Source of the DNA: Sorex araneus
Lineage: Eukaryota > Chordata > Mammalia > Eulipotyphla > Soricidae
Assembly: GCF_027595985.1 (NCBI RefSeq)
Contig: NC_073303.1
Location: 378,130,034-378,194,033, forward strand
DNA: 64,000 nt
Direction: 5' to 3'
Shown: positions 22,331 through 33,264 of the stretch, piece by piece
Position numbering within the stretch: the stretch's first letter is position 1
Layout of the letters: each line of letters begins with the position of its first letter
The notes under the pieces: generated by a model
Databases searched by the model: none
Told to the model about the DNA's origin: nothing
What the model saw: the letters and a program-made list of their open reading frames with translations, nothing else
Translations under genes and position numbers: made by a program

Positions 22331-22528
22331 GGGACTGGAGCGATGGCACAGCGGGTAGGGCATTTGCCTTGCATGTGGCCGACTGGAGTTCAATTCCTCC
22401 GCCCCTCTCGGAGAGCCTGCAAGCTACCCATGGCATATTCGATATGCCAAAAAACAGTAACAAGGCTCACGATGGTGCCAGCTCGAGCAAATGGATGAAC
22501 AACGGGACAACAGTGCTACAGTGCTATG
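22331..22528 (+). mobile_element. RTE-tailed SINE, internally shortened
   Basis: The head GGACTGGAGCGATGGCACAG and AGTTCAATTCC joins TCTCGGAGAGCCTGCAAGC, TTCGATATGCCAAAAAACAG and the RTE-like end GATGGTGCCAGCTCGAGC to ACAACAGTGCTACAGTG. It is about 55 bp shorter than the copy at 6541 because one GAGCCCAGCAAGC..GAGCCTGGCAAGC segment is missing, as expected for recombination between those two similar motifs. Confidence 0.93.
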
Positions 22529-24344
22529 GTTCAGAAACAGGGGAAAGTGAGAACAATCAGTCCAAATGTTTAGATTAAAAATAGCTTTGATTTCCTTTCT
22601 CTGATTAATCTGCAACTTCACTGGTCAACTGATCCTGAAGTGCTTTTCAAGTTTACAAATTGGGTTATCATTCCTGTCACATTCAGAAACATTCATTTCC
22701 AAACTTTCCAGAAATACAAATGTGTAAGCAATTTTATTTGCCCTGTGATTTTTTTAAGAAATTTCTCTTGTGAGAAATTTAAATTTAAAAATAATAATAA
22801 TGTATTAGCAATGACTTTGAATCAAAGTTTTCCACACATATAGAGAGAATATTGAAGTGTATCAGCACCAATTATTTTTTCTCGTCTAGTACTTGTTTTT
22901 ACATATTCAATTGCTCAGAAAATGCTAAAGATATCACTACTTTTTATTTTCAATTAGATTCACAGCTGGTAAGTGTAAATTTCACCTTTTAATGACTCTA
23001 TAAATTTCATGTATTTGATTGCAGAATATTTATTTGGCTTTCACTCTTGTATTTAGCAAATTAATTTTTTAGAAGTTAATCTCAAACACAGTTGTAGCAA
23101 GATTCTGTCCTTGGTTCAGTAGTTTGCTAGCACAAAATATTAACAATAAGCCTAGGGAGTTCTTCTTAATCTAAAACAAAATAAGCAACAAGAACAACAA
23201 AAGGTAGTGTGGGAAGACAGATAGCTACGCAATGATAGTTGCCATGGATACTAAGCTCCTTCACAGATCTGAGCTGTGTGTAGGAGCATAAGATATTAGC
23301 CATTTGATTAACTTGAGATTTTATTCATGAACATCGTGGTCCAAATGTTTTATATGTTCTACCATATATTCCTTTATTTTCATTTACCGGTAAGACAACT
23401 TTGAGAAGAAAACTTTCTCTCTTTGATTTCCAATTTATTTGGAAGATTATTAGAAAAATGTCAAGTATAAATGAAATTTTAAATAATAAATCAACTCATA
23501 AAAATTTGCGGAGGCAAGCTAATCTTTCTTTTCTTCTTTGAAGCAGGAAATATAAAAGAAGATTAAAGAAACTCTGTAGTATATTTTCGCAGAATAATTT
23601 AGATATACTAGTTTATAATAAGCATGTGAATAGCAACATTCAGCAATAGCAATAAGGCAGTTATACTCTAAATGAGATTCCCCTTATTCCATAACTCGGT
23701 CACAGTGCTCATAAGATATTTGCAATTTTCTTCCTTTAATCTCCGACAATCTATTTCCTTTTGGCCTTAATTTGTTTTCAGAGTCACATATGTAACCATT
23801 ACAGAATACACTGAGTTCTATTTTCTCTGCTGACAAGCAGACATGAATGAGTGGCAAGCGACGCTATCACGTTGTCTACCTCTGACAACTCGTCTTCTAC
23901 CATGTCTGAGGTTATCCTATCTTATTTTAGAAACATCTTATTTTTCTTGCATGGAAATGTATGATCTCTAATAGATTTCAATCTTTAAAAGCAGATAGAT
24001 AATAAACAAATTTTCTGTTTTAAACACCCCTCAAATTACATATTGCAGATACCACTGTCCAACTAAGCACTTAGAATTCTTCCTCATCACTTCTGAGCAT
24101 TTTCCTCCGCGCCTTTGATGTATCTCATCTTAGTTTACATCATCTTATCTCATTTTACATCAAACGTGTTTTCTATGATTATCCCTCTTGCTCATTTTTA
24201 AAATAATTACTACTGAAGAAACTTTGTTTCTGGTCTTTATTTTATTACTTTTATTTACTCCACAAAAGAATGAGTTTTTGTTTTAAAAAAAAAAAATCTA
24301 ATCTGAATACAGAGTCCAGTGCAGACCTGAAGTTTCTGGAATTG
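22529..24344. other. AT-rich single-copy stretch, ~1.8 kb
   Basis: No lineage-specific repeats and no convincing exon. One of the longer repeat-free runs of the window. Confidence 0.4.
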
Positions 24345-24482
24345 CCATTAGCCAATCGCAATTGGATGCCCAGTTTGCACTGCGTATGAACCCCCAATCA
24401 CCACCAGGAGTGATGTGTGATGGCCGAGCTCATGCCAGAAGCCCTACACAGCGCCCGGTGTGGGCCAAGAAACAACCTCCAG
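24345..24482 (+). mobile_element. Probable ancient SINE remnant
   Basis: ACCACCAGGAGTGATGTGTG, CAGAAGCCCTACACAGC and CCGGTGTGGGCCAAGAAAC weakly follow the A-tailed SINE body order. Confidence 0.4.
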
Positions 24483-24582
24483 AAAAACAAAATCTTTGAA
24501 GATAGGCCTCAGACAGTTGGATAGAGAAAAAACATATAGGTTGGAGAAAGATAATATATTTGAACTAATTATTTCTAGCGTC

Positions 24583-24757
24583 AATTTTTTTTCTTTTGGA
24601 GCCACATCCTATAGTGCTCAGTGCGTACTCCTGACTCAGTGCTCAGGGATCACTTCAGGAAGTGCTGGGTGGACTCTATGCAACACCAGGAGAGAATCAG
24701 GTTTAGCCAGAGGTGAGGCAAGATCCTTAACCGTTGCTCTATCTCTATGGCCCAGTA
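24583..24757 (-). mobile_element. Old A-tailed SINE, antisense
   Basis: The plus order TTTTGGAGCCACATCC, CAGTGCTCAGGGATCACTTC, GGTTTAGCC, GTTGCTCTATCTCTATGGCCC is the complement of a full but diverged SINE. Confidence 0.75.
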
Positions 24758-24874
24758 TCAAATAATTTTGTACGTTGAAATTGATTCAAATAAGTTGTTT
24801 GAATTTTTAGATACCTGTAGGACTATGTAAGAATGTAGTTTAACATGTATGACAGAAATCTAAATTAACAATTC

Positions 24875-25047
24875 TTTTTTTTTCTTTTTGGGTCACACCT
24901 GGTGATGCTCAGGAGTTAAGTCCTGGCTCTGCACTCAGGAATTACTACTGGCAGTGCTCGGGGGACGATATGGGATGCCAGAGATCTAACCCAGGTTGGC
25001 CGCATGCAAGGCAAATGCCCTACCCGCTGTAGTATCACTCCAGTCTC
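24875..25047 (-). mobile_element. A-tailed SINE, antisense
   Basis: CTTTTTGGGTCACACCTGG, CTGGCTCTGCACTCAGGAAT, GATATGGGATGCCAGAGATC and CCCTACCCGCTGTAGTATCA on plus are the complement of a well-kept copy. TTAACAATTC at 24865-24874 and TTAACAACTC at 25048-25057 are a one-mismatch TSD. Confidence 0.93.
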
Positions 25048-25105
25048 TTAACAACTCATTTTTAACATTTATTTTGAATGATTATTCTTATAATAGTACA
25101 ATATT

Positions 25106-25353
25106 GGGCTGGAGCGATAGCACAGTGGGTAGGGCGTTTGCCTTGCATGCAGCCGACCTGGGTTTGATTCCTCCATCCCTCTCCCAGAGCCCAGCAAGCT
25201 ACCAAGAGTATCCCACCTGCACAGCAGAGCCTGGCAAGCTCCCCGTGGCATATTCGATATGCCAAAAACAGTAACAACAAGTCTCACAATGGAGACGTTA
25301 CTGGTGTCCGCTCGAGCAAATCGATGAACAACGGTATGACAGTGCTATAGTGC
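25106..25353 (+). mobile_element. RTE-tailed SINE
   Basis: Full head with GATAGCACAGTGGGTAGG and GGTTTGATTCC, then AGAGCCCAGCAAGC, GAGCCTGGCAAGCTCCCCG, TTCGATATGCCAAAAACAG and GATGAACAACGGTATGACAG. AGTACAATATT at 25095-25105 and AGTACCAATATT at 25354-25365 are a TSD with one indel. It sits 58 bp past an antisense A-tailed SINE. Confidence 0.94.
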
Positions 25354-25365
25354 AGTACCAATATT

Positions 25366-25760
25366 CTTCTCTTGTCCATCCAGCATTGCAGCACCACACC
25401 CATAACCAGAGTGACCAGACCCTACCACCTTTATTCCAAAGTCCCTTCTGCCCCAGCACCACAAGTGATTGTTTCTCCTGGTGTTCTTTTTTTTTTCCTT
25501 TCCACCAGGGATTGTCTATTTCTTGCTTTGTTTCTTTAGACTATCTCTATGAATGAGATCATCCGGTATTTATCCTTTTCTTTCTGACTCACTTCACTTA
25601 GCATGACTTGCTTGAGTAACCATTCTGATTGTGAGAGGTCATCTTTTCCCACCGCTGAGTATAACGCAGTGTGAGTATACACCGTGACTTTGTATCCAGC
25701 CTCTGTTACTGGACACGTGGGGCTTGCAAACCTCAGGTACGTCCTTTCAGATTAATGATT
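25366..25760 (-). mobile_element. L1-family 3' end remnant, antisense
   Basis: ATGAATGAGATCATCCGG, TTTCTTTCTGACTCACTTC and ACTTAGCATGACTTGC on plus are the complement of an L1 ORF2-end/3' UTR signature. It is diverged, and its left part was probably the insertion site of the neighbouring SINE. Confidence 0.65.
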
Positions 25761-25879
25761 TCGTGCATCTAATTTGAAATATTATATCCAATAAAGGGGG
25801 GAGTGAATCTTTGGAAAAATCATTGACTTTCTACCAAGTTTTTCACATTTTTTCCTAAAGCAGTGTGAGTTACATCATT

Positions 25880-26395
25880 ATTCATAGTTGAGCTTTAGAC
25901 ATACAATATTACAGCACTAATGCACCAACTGTGTCAACTTCCCTCCGAGATGTTCCCGGGTTCTGTCCCTTACCCCCACCCGACCTCCAGCCTGCCTCTT
26001 GACAGGCTGCTCTCTAAGTTTGCTTGTTAAAGTTTGGGTCTCTTGATTTCAGTGTTGTTGCCTATTTGGTTTGGAAATTTGGCTCTACCCTTCCTTTATA
26101 CCATCTTTGTACCTGAGTCCCCAGCCTGGCCCCTCTTGCTTCTCATCTGTCACTTCTCCCTCTCCACCACTTTCTCTTTCCTTCTCTTCCATGCTCTGGG
26201 GCCAAGGTTGATCAAGACATCATCTCCCTTTAAAGCTCTGCTTTCCCTCACCCACTTATTCTAAATACCACATATAAGTGATGCCATCCTGTGTTGATCC
26301 TTCTTCTTCTGGCTTACTTCACTAACATGACGTCTTCCAGTTTCTGTGAATTTTTAAACAAATGTAATTTTTTAGGCTTATTCCCTATCCAAAAT
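25880..26395 (-). mobile_element. Second L1-family 3' end remnant, antisense
   Basis: ACATACAATATTACAGCAC, TACCACATATAAGTGATGCC, CTTCTGGCTTACTTCACTAA and CATGACGTCTTCCAG on plus are complementary to an older L1/HAL1-type 3' region. It repeats the landmarks of the 25.4-25.8 kb piece, so it is a separate copy or subfamily. Confidence 0.65.
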
Positions 26396-27262
26396 GTGTT
26401 AGCTCTCTCTCCCTCTCTTTCATAATCAAAGTTTTGTTCTAAGTTCAAATACATGACTACAACTTGCTCAGCTAGGATAATATGAAAAACATTACACTCA
26501 AAACATCATCGCTCGATTTAAAAATGCCTAAAGCAGTGGATTTTAGGGACTTATAATAATTTTGGTGTGTGTGTGCACTCACATGTTTGAGAGAGAAGTG
26601 GGGGAATAGAGAGAGATTAGTGAGAAGCCATTTGTGATTTTTCTCTTACCAGTGGGTGCTTATTTTGTGCAAACATATGCTATTTAAAAAGCTAAAGAAT
26701 CCATAACAAAAAAAATTCTTCTAGGCAAAGAATCCCAAATATGCCTTCTTTTATGAGAACCTGTCACATCTATTCCCCTAAATATCTAACACAAAGTGAT
26801 CTAGAAAACTAAGTGCAAAACAAGTCTTTGTCATATATAGCAACTTGATTACTTTATCCACAACATCCCCAATATGCAAGGCCAAGATAGTACTTTGTAA
26901 TCATCACAAAATGTCTCATTTTGGAGAACAAACCTGTGGCTAGTGCTCCATTATGCTCCTGTAAAATGGTAAAATCAAGTACCAGCTGCAACAAGGAACC
27001 ATAGCACCAATTCAACACTGTCAGTAGAGTTGTACAAATGCTTCAAAAAACTGGTATACCACCTCCTTTATGTTAACTAAGCCACCAAGAATTGAGCCAA
27101 CAAATATTCTTGTATAGGAACCATGAAGGATTATTTATGGGAGTATTTTTTAATGATCCAATATGGGATCAACAAATATAACACTTGTATATAGATTATA
27201 TTAAGAAAGTTTGGTATATTCATTAAATCAAAATAAAAAGACTAACCTACAATCAATAATTG
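26396..27262. other. Single-copy AT-rich stretch
   Basis: No repeat or exon recognised. Confidence 0.4.
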
Positions 27263-27470
27263 GGGTGAAACATCACTGTATCACTGTCTTACTGTGATAC
27301 AGTGAAAATTGATCATCCTGTTGATCATCAATTTTCTCAAGTGGGCACTAGTAACGTCTCCATTCCTGGTCCTGGACCTGAGATTTTAGCAGTCTGTCTT
27401 TACTCGTTCTTCCCAGTGGTGCCACATTGGAGGCTCTTTTAGGGTAAGGGGAATGAGACCCATCATAAAT
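27263..27470 (-). mobile_element. Truncated long RTE-tailed element with hairpin tail
   Basis: The plus order TGTTGATCATCAATTTTCTC, ACTAGTAACGTCTCCATTCC, TGAGATTTTAGCAGTCTGTC, ACTCGTTCTTCCCAGTGG and TGGAGGCTCTTTTAGGGTAA matches 21131-21270. The simple-sequence tail forms a perfect 12-bp stem (TCACTGTATCAC at 27273-27284 with its complement at 27294-27305). Confidence 0.82.
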
Positions 27471-28468
27471 TTGAGAAAATATTAGAGAATAGGTGTAAGT
27501 AATGGGTCACTTTATTTATAGAAGGTAGAAAGCAGGGAAGACCAGTGAATGGCACCGGTAAGCAGGGATTTGGTATTTGGAGATGGAAAGCTCGGTAAGA
27601 AAAAACACCTTTCATTCAGGTAATGATCTCACGGCAGCACAAGAGGGGGGCTGCCAAGGTCTTGATCGGGTCTATGCTATTAAGCTGGGTTGAAATTACA
27701 TAATTGGGTTTGATTTTCTTAAATCCACAAGCTATAATTTATGAATTCTACACTTTTTGTTTGTATTCTTTCTGTAAGTGTCTGGTTCCAGACGCTGTCT
27801 AGGAATAAGATCCTGGCAGCAGGGAACCACCTCCGTGAGCTCCTTTGACCTAAGAAGTAAAGAATTGCTAGAATTAAATTTGAGCATCTTCTTAAGAAAC
27901 ATAGCAACATATTGAGATAAGTGCTATACTTTTTATTTAGAACAATATGCTGAGAGCTTACATTTTCAGTTGACCTTTAAAATGAAGCATTTATAAAACT
28001 AAACAAGTTTGGCAAGGTGGAACTGATATAGCAAATTCCAAAAGTCATTTTAAAAAAATAACATACAATTTGTGATGAATACACAAGGGAGGGAACATAC
28101 ACAAGGTGTTCTCTAATCATACTTCATTAATAAACTCTTGAAAACTTGGGCAGTTGTAGGAATACATTGCTTTGTCCTTTCCCTCCTTGCCACAAGTAGC
28201 TTGTCCCTGTTTTTCCCGGAGTTTAGGTTTACCCCAGTCACACCCATCAAGGTGTTCCCGAATCTCTCCCATCCCTTTGTTTAGCTATAATCACTTCTCC
28301 ATGCTCTCTTCCCCAAAAGAGTTAATCCGAGGCTTTCCCTTAATATGACTCTGCTAATTTGTAAGGTCAGAACTTCCTAGGATACTGAATTTATATTATA
28401 TAAGTTAATATTGCCTTTCTCCTCTTCTTGTGCCTTTTGAATAATTTACTTTAAAGCTATGTCTGATT
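27471..28468. other. Single-copy stretch, ~1 kb
   Basis: Nothing recognised with confidence. Confidence 0.4.
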
Positions 28469-29331
28469 TGTATAGACACAAGAAGACAATATTATGTTTT
28501 TATAACTTGGGAATTAATTGGCCTCGAATATTATTCCCTCCTGGGCATCTGCTTTCTCCACTTAAGCCTCAGTTGCCCTCAGTTCCTAGCACCCCAAAGC
28601 AGGGTCCCCGACATGGGATGGGAAGGATCCAGGGCAAGCGGTGAGTTATGTGCTACCCTGGCATTGAGATGGGCCTGGCCAAAGTGCCTAATTCTTAACT
28701 ATAAGTTAAGAGCTTGATCATAGACAAATGCTGTCATGATCCAATAGTAATTATGAGACTGGGACCCTGCCAGGGATAGGAAAGACTGATCTGGCCTGAG
28801 CACTGTTGTCTGAGATTGAGATGACCCCAGGAGAGCAACTCTATAAGCTTTAATGCATCTCTTATTGTGTCCATACAAAATAATTAATATTTTGAATTCT
28901 TATATGTTTGCTGGCTGAGGAGAAGAGAAACACATTCATGGGACTCCGCCCTTGGGTGGATCCTCCTGCTGAAAGAGAATTAAGTCCTAGGAGAAGCATC
29001 CCCTAAGGGAAGGAACCTTACCCTATCGATGGTGACCACACCTATGTGTATCCCCCAACCCCCTTATGCTGTGGAGATTTAACTAGTCTGGAAGAGTGGG
29101 TTGGGGGGCCAGATCCACGCGGCAGTAGATCCAGAGAGAGGCCAGAGCTGGGAGTGCGGGAGATGAGAAAGATGGAAGATTGAATAAACGGTAACTAATT
29201 AGCAACTAGCTTGGTCCTCGTTCTTCTTTCACCTGCCCTTGACCACTGGCCGTCCCGATCCAATCCACACACTGCGGTTCCAGGGCACCGAACGCAGGCG
29301 GTGAGACAGAGCCGCCTAGAGAGCCCGCAAG
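28469..29331 (+). mobile_element. Solo LTR of an endogenous retrovirus-like element, copy 2
   Basis: Homologous to 1948-3023 through the shared landmarks given there. This copy has GATTGAATAAACGG (poly(A) signal) and a pyrimidine-rich stretch, GTCCTCGTTCTTCTTTCACC, before GGCACCGAACG and GAGAGCCCGCA. It lacks the purine minisatellite of copy 1. U3-R-U5 order is plausible. No coding region flanks it and no clean TSD was found. Confidence 0.7.
29183..29188 (+). promoter_or_regulatory. LTR polyadenylation signal
   Basis: AATAAA at the expected place in the right third of LTR copy 2. The corresponding part of copy 1 is overwritten by purine repeats. Confidence 0.55.
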
Positions 29332-29423
29332 TGCACTCGCCCCTCGGCGAGCTTTAGTTTTTTACAGGCAGTGATCTTCTCAGCTTTTTCTTGTGTTTGT
29401 GTTTGGTGACACATACCACTGTG

Positions 29424-29582
29424 CGTGATGGGTTGGAGAGAGAGTACATACAGTAGGGAAGGTGTTGCCTTATATGTAGCAGGCCAGGTTTTATCCCCAG
29501 CACTCCATGTGGTCCCTTGAGCCCTGCTAGGGGTGATTTCTAACCTGAGTGCTGCTAGGTGTGGCCCTAAACAAACAAAAAT
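29424..29582 (+). mobile_element. Old A-tailed SINE
   Basis: GGGTTGGAGAGAGAGTACATAC, TTATCCCCAGCACTCCATG, TGGTCCCTTGAGCCCTGC and GGTGTGGCCCTAAACAAAC give the full order with a short internal deletion. Confidence 0.85.
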
Positions 29583-29699
29583 CAGAAGTACATTATTATG
29601 CGTGACAAAATCTGTCTTTTCAAGCATGGTACAGAGAAGAGTCTGTGTTACAAATGAGTCAACATACAGCCGCATAATTATGGATCGTTGATACTTCCC

Positions 29700-29985
29700 C
29701 TTGGTAACAATTTTTATCTTCGAAGATAAGATCTAGTTGGCACGTAACATTGCACCAATTTCAGGTGTACAACAAATGACTTATTGGTACATAAAACCAT
29801 GTGATCTGTACAATAACTCTAGTAAATCATCATAGTTACAGGTTTCCTTGCCATCACAACTCACTGGGTATAACCATAATATCACTTAATTTTAATGTTT
29901 AATTGTTCCCTTTGTTTTCGGAAGATAGCTACACTCAAAAGAAATTAGAGCAATCTGCCAGATTGCTCATATAGGTAATGTACAT
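29700..29985. mobile_element. Possible ancient L1 3' UTR fragment
   Basis: TTTCAGGTGTACAACAAATG, CATGTGATCTGTACAATAAC and CATCATAGTTACAGG resemble an old L1 segment carrying GGTGTACAAC and CATAGTTAC motifs. A 16-bp palindrome, TTATCTTCGAAGATAA, lies at 29714-29729. Strand and subfamily are unresolved. Confidence 0.35.
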
Positions 29986-31075
29986 ATAGATAGTCTAATG
30001 ATCTCTCCAAGTATGCTCCTATTTAAAGGATAAGGATAAGAATGGTTGCATTCCAAAGGGGCATGGAACAATTTTCACAAAACAAACAGAAGAAAATATA
30101 CTGAAAACACAAGACAATTTTCCAAAGGAAATTACACAATACTGAGCTGACTTCACAACACTTCACCACAGCAGACAATTAAACAATTGGCACAGGCAAA
30201 TCTGATGTATTGTTATCACAGATTACAAATAGCATAAAACTAAATTTACAAATTTTTTTAGGACAGCAATAATATTTTGAAACTTCTTTCAACTTCCACA
30301 TAAATAATAAATTATGTAGTTTAATACTATCTCACCTATATGAAATGCTTACTTTTGGAAAATAATGAATCAATTATAGGTAGAAATTTTTGATGTGCCT
30401 AAGTGACTAACAAATAAAATGTTCAAGTTTTTTAAAATAATTTTTCTATAATTGATTTTTCATTCATATATCAGCAACACTATTTAAGGTGTTCAGCCAA
30501 AAATAGCTACTTAAGAAGTTTGATTTGTGACATCAGTATCTCTGCTAGGTCCTTGACCATCTTGAAATCCAAATATCTTTCACATTGTAACTGCAAAGAA
30601 GGTTCCTAGAGATGGTGATGGTGAGGTCATGCGTGTTTCAAGACTTAACCTAAGTCTTCCCTGGAACTTTATCAGTCTTGAACGTGAGTCTGTTCTATGA
30701 CTAGAACTTTGCAAAAACTTCTCCACCAAGTCAGCAGGTGTTTTTTTTCTAAAGGTTAGACAGTTTTATTAAGCCTGACTTCAATAATTAAGAAAGCCCA
30801 GACAATACTATAATCCTAATTTCCACATTCACTCCTCAAGTTTTCGACAGCGAACATTCTAGGAATTGGGATTGTCCTCAGTGAGGCAGCATTAGAAATC
30901 GTAGGCTCTTGGAATACAGAGAGCTGCTACTTTCCCAAAGCACACAGGAATATGCCACCTCAGTACCGAATGAAACAGCAGAAGTCATCTTACATCCCTG
31001 TAGTGGATATAACATTTTATGCTTTTCCCTAACAGACAGGAAATTGGGCCAAATTAAATTTATATAGTTATACAG
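29986..31075. other. Single-copy AT-rich stretch
   Basis: No known repeat. 30540-31020 is less AT-rich and could be a decayed processed transcript, but no protein match is recognisable in six frames. Confidence 0.35.
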
Positions 31076-31082
31076 AGAATGG

Positions 31083-31349
31083 CAGTATTTCCTCTGTCCC
31101 TCTCAGAGTGCCTGGCAAGCTACTGAGAGTAAGCACAGCTGAGCCTGGCAAACTACCCGTGGCATACTCGATATGCCAAAAACAGTAACAAATGACTGCC
31201 CTCATCCCCCTGACCCTGAAAGAGCCCCCAATACGCCATCAGGATACACTACCAAGTAACAGAGAATGGAGACGTTACTGGCACCCGCTCAAGCAAATAG
31301 ATGAACAATGGGATGGCAGTGATACAGTGATACAGTAATACAGGAAATG
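31083..31349 (+). mobile_element. Headless RTE-tailed element of the longer type
   Basis: CTCTCAGAGTGCCTGGCAAGC, GAGCCTGGCAAACTACCCG, CTCGATATGCCAAAAACAG, a longer insert with CCTGACCCTGAAAGAGCC, then GGAGACGTTACTGGCACCCG and a GTGATACA tail. The insert is the complement of sequence in the long minus-strand elements, which links the short and long types. Confidence 0.85.
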
Positions 31350-31535
31350 GTTAATTTTGATGAATGTATGTCGGTTTCCTAGTGGCTATAAAGCAATCCT
31401 CAATTTTACCAAAATCTTCAAAAACAAAAATCATAATATCAGAGACTCTCAGTGAATTTCAGACAAGCTACTCAATATATTAAAAATAAGTATGAAATTG
31501 CCTTCTTAGAATAATGTTATACACAGCAAATCATG

Positions 31536-31786
31536 GACTGGAGCAATAGCACAATGGGTAGAGTGTTTACCTTGCATGCGGCTGACCCAGGTTCGATTCT
31601 TCTATCTCTCTCAAAGAGCCCAGCAAGCTACTGAGAGTATCTTGCCCGCAACAGCAGAGCCTGGCAAGCTACCTGTGGCTATTCGATATGCCAAAACACA
31701 GTAACAAGTCTCACAATGGAGAGGTTACTGGTGTCCGCTCAAGCTAGTCGATAAACAACGGGATGACAGTGCTACAGTGCAGTGCT
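31536..31786 (+). mobile_element. RTE-tailed SINE with exact TSD
   Basis: Head GACTGGAGCAATAGCACAATG and GGTTCGATTC, centre CAAAGAGCCCAGCAAGC, end GATAAACAACGGGATGACAG with GTGCTACA units. The 13-bp TSD ACAGCAAATCATG is exact at 31523-31535 and 31787-31799. Confidence 0.95.
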
Positions 31787-31805
31787 ACAGCAAATCATGA
31801 GGAGA

Positions 31806-31862
31806 TAAAAGATTACACTGAGCACCACAGGGTGTGACACAAAAGCAACAACAAAAACAAAT
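31806..31862 (+). mobile_element. 3' stub of an old A-tailed SINE
   Basis: CACTGAGCACCACAGGGTGTG and an A/C-rich tail. The RTE-tailed SINE inserted just upstream. Confidence 0.6.
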
Positions 31863-32411
31863 AGAAAATTGTTGGGGAACAGTTTTTCTCACACGTACCC
31901 CGTCACATCGTGTACCAGGTCCACGCAGACGTGGGTCGAAGGAGGACAGGCGTGCGGAGAAACGCCCCTGGGACACAGCTGATGGCCACGGACTTTACTG
32001 CCAAATACACACGCACTTTGTAGAGGGTCTCGGCTTAGAGGATGGCCCAACCACATAAATGTTAGCATCACTGAGTATCACCTTCCCAACTCTGCTTTGC
32101 CCTGGCCCAACCCCAATTAGGGCTAGATGCTGCAGTTAGAAATGAGTCTTGAGGGGGAGGTGACACTTATTGGAAGGCTGGGTGAGACTCAAGGCCAGAC
32201 ACCTGGTGCTTGTCAAATGCACCCAGACACTCCCTACGGGGTGCTCTGCAGGAACAGGTCTTATCTGCTATGCAGGGACAGATCCTATCAGCTCTGGCGC
32301 CTGTTGCCCTGCTCCACAGAAAATGCTTCCATGAAGAGAAGACATTCTCTACAAAGAAACAATAACAAAATACAGACTGGTCCTCTACATGCTAAATATA
32401 AAAGACCAATA
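31863..32411. other. Single-copy stretch
   Basis: A few CpG (CACATCGTG, CAGACGTGGGTCG) but no exon or repeat recognised. Confidence 0.4.
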
Positions 32412-32578
32412 ATCTATGGGTCAGATCAATGGTAGGGATTTAGGCACTTGTCTTGCACACGCCAACCTTGATTTGATCTCCAGCACTGGACATGGTCCCC
32501 CAAACCCTTCCCAGAGTGACACCAGAGCACAGACTCAGGAGTAGTTCCTAAACACATCTGGGTGTGGTCCCTTCAGAA
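32412..32578 (+). mobile_element. Old A-tailed SINE
   Basis: GGGTCAGATCAATGGTAGGG, CACTTGTCTTGCACACGCC, CCAGCACTGGACATGGTCCC and TCTGGGTGTGGTCCCTTC in SINE order; diverged. Confidence 0.8.
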
Positions 32579-32670
32579 AGGCATATCATTTTCAAAGTAC
32601 TGCAATAAGTATTTTAAGCTAAAATAAACACATTATTACTTAGGCAACAATTAGAAGGAAGTGCAGTATT

Positions 32671-33264
32671 CACTTGCATCACTTGTCATCCTGTTGATCC
32701 TCGATTTGCTCGAACGGGTGCCAGTAATGTTTCCATTCGTCCCTGTCGTGTGCTAGTGTAGCCCAAAGATACCTGCTAGCTCCAGGAACAGGAAGAGCCT
32801 TAAATCGTTCATTTAGGGTTTTGACGAAGAAGTCTGACCATCTCGGTGGGCGGCCACACCGTCTTTTGACGTCCTGTGGAATCCAGTCGGTAACATCGGT
32901 AACAGCTCTAGTCAGCAGTCATCTCTGAATGGAATCACATGTCCGGCCCATCTGATTTTTGATGCCTTGGCAAATGAGACAGTGTCCCTGATTCTTGACC
33001 GTTGACTCCGGATTCCTTCTCTCACTTGAATGATATGTGATACTCCAAGCATAGCTCTTTCGATTCCTCTTTGTGATACCCGAATAGCGTTCTCGTCCTG
33101 TTTTCTTAGGGCCCAGGAAAAATGGTGGAGTCATAAAGATGTGCCCAGAGCTAGAGGTTCTTCGTCCTCTTAACCACTTCTTCGACTCTCTTGAAGGCGT
33201 TCCACGCTGCTCTCTTCCTCCTGTGCAGTTCTGGCGCCAAGTCATTCCTCATGTTGAGTTCTCA
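32671..33264 (-). mobile_element. RTE/BovB-like LINE, 5'-truncated, with exact 16-bp TSD
   Basis: The insert is bounded by a perfect 16-bp direct repeat, AAGGAAGTGCAGTATT, at 32655-32670 and 33265-33280. Minus-strand translation gives RTE-clade reverse-transcriptase C-terminal motifs. The 3' end (minus GAGCAAATCGAGGATCAACA then GGATGACAAGTG) matches the terminal ~60 bp of the RTE-tailed SINEs in this window. The exact TSD indicates recent mobility. It is the likely parent lineage of those SINEs. Confidence 0.93.
32679..33264 (-). pseudogene. RTE-type LINE ORF, C-terminal fragment
   Basis: On minus, one frame reads MRNDLAPELHRRKRAAWNAF into EEVVKRTKNL and a stop at 33151-33153. After a disrupted junction near 33110 comes ERAMLGVSHIIQVREGIRSQ to KIRWAGHVIPFRDD. 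A one-base loss near 32914 moves the rest to another frame: DWIPQDVKRRCGRPPRWSDF, RDEWKHYWHPFEQIEDQQDD and stop. RWAGHV, GRPPRWSDFF and a C-terminal DEW..YW are known hallmarks of RTE/BovB proteins downstream of the RT domain. The stop at 32679-32681 is only 8 bp from the element end, so there is almost no 3' UTR. It is dead as a coding gene. Confidence 0.9.
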
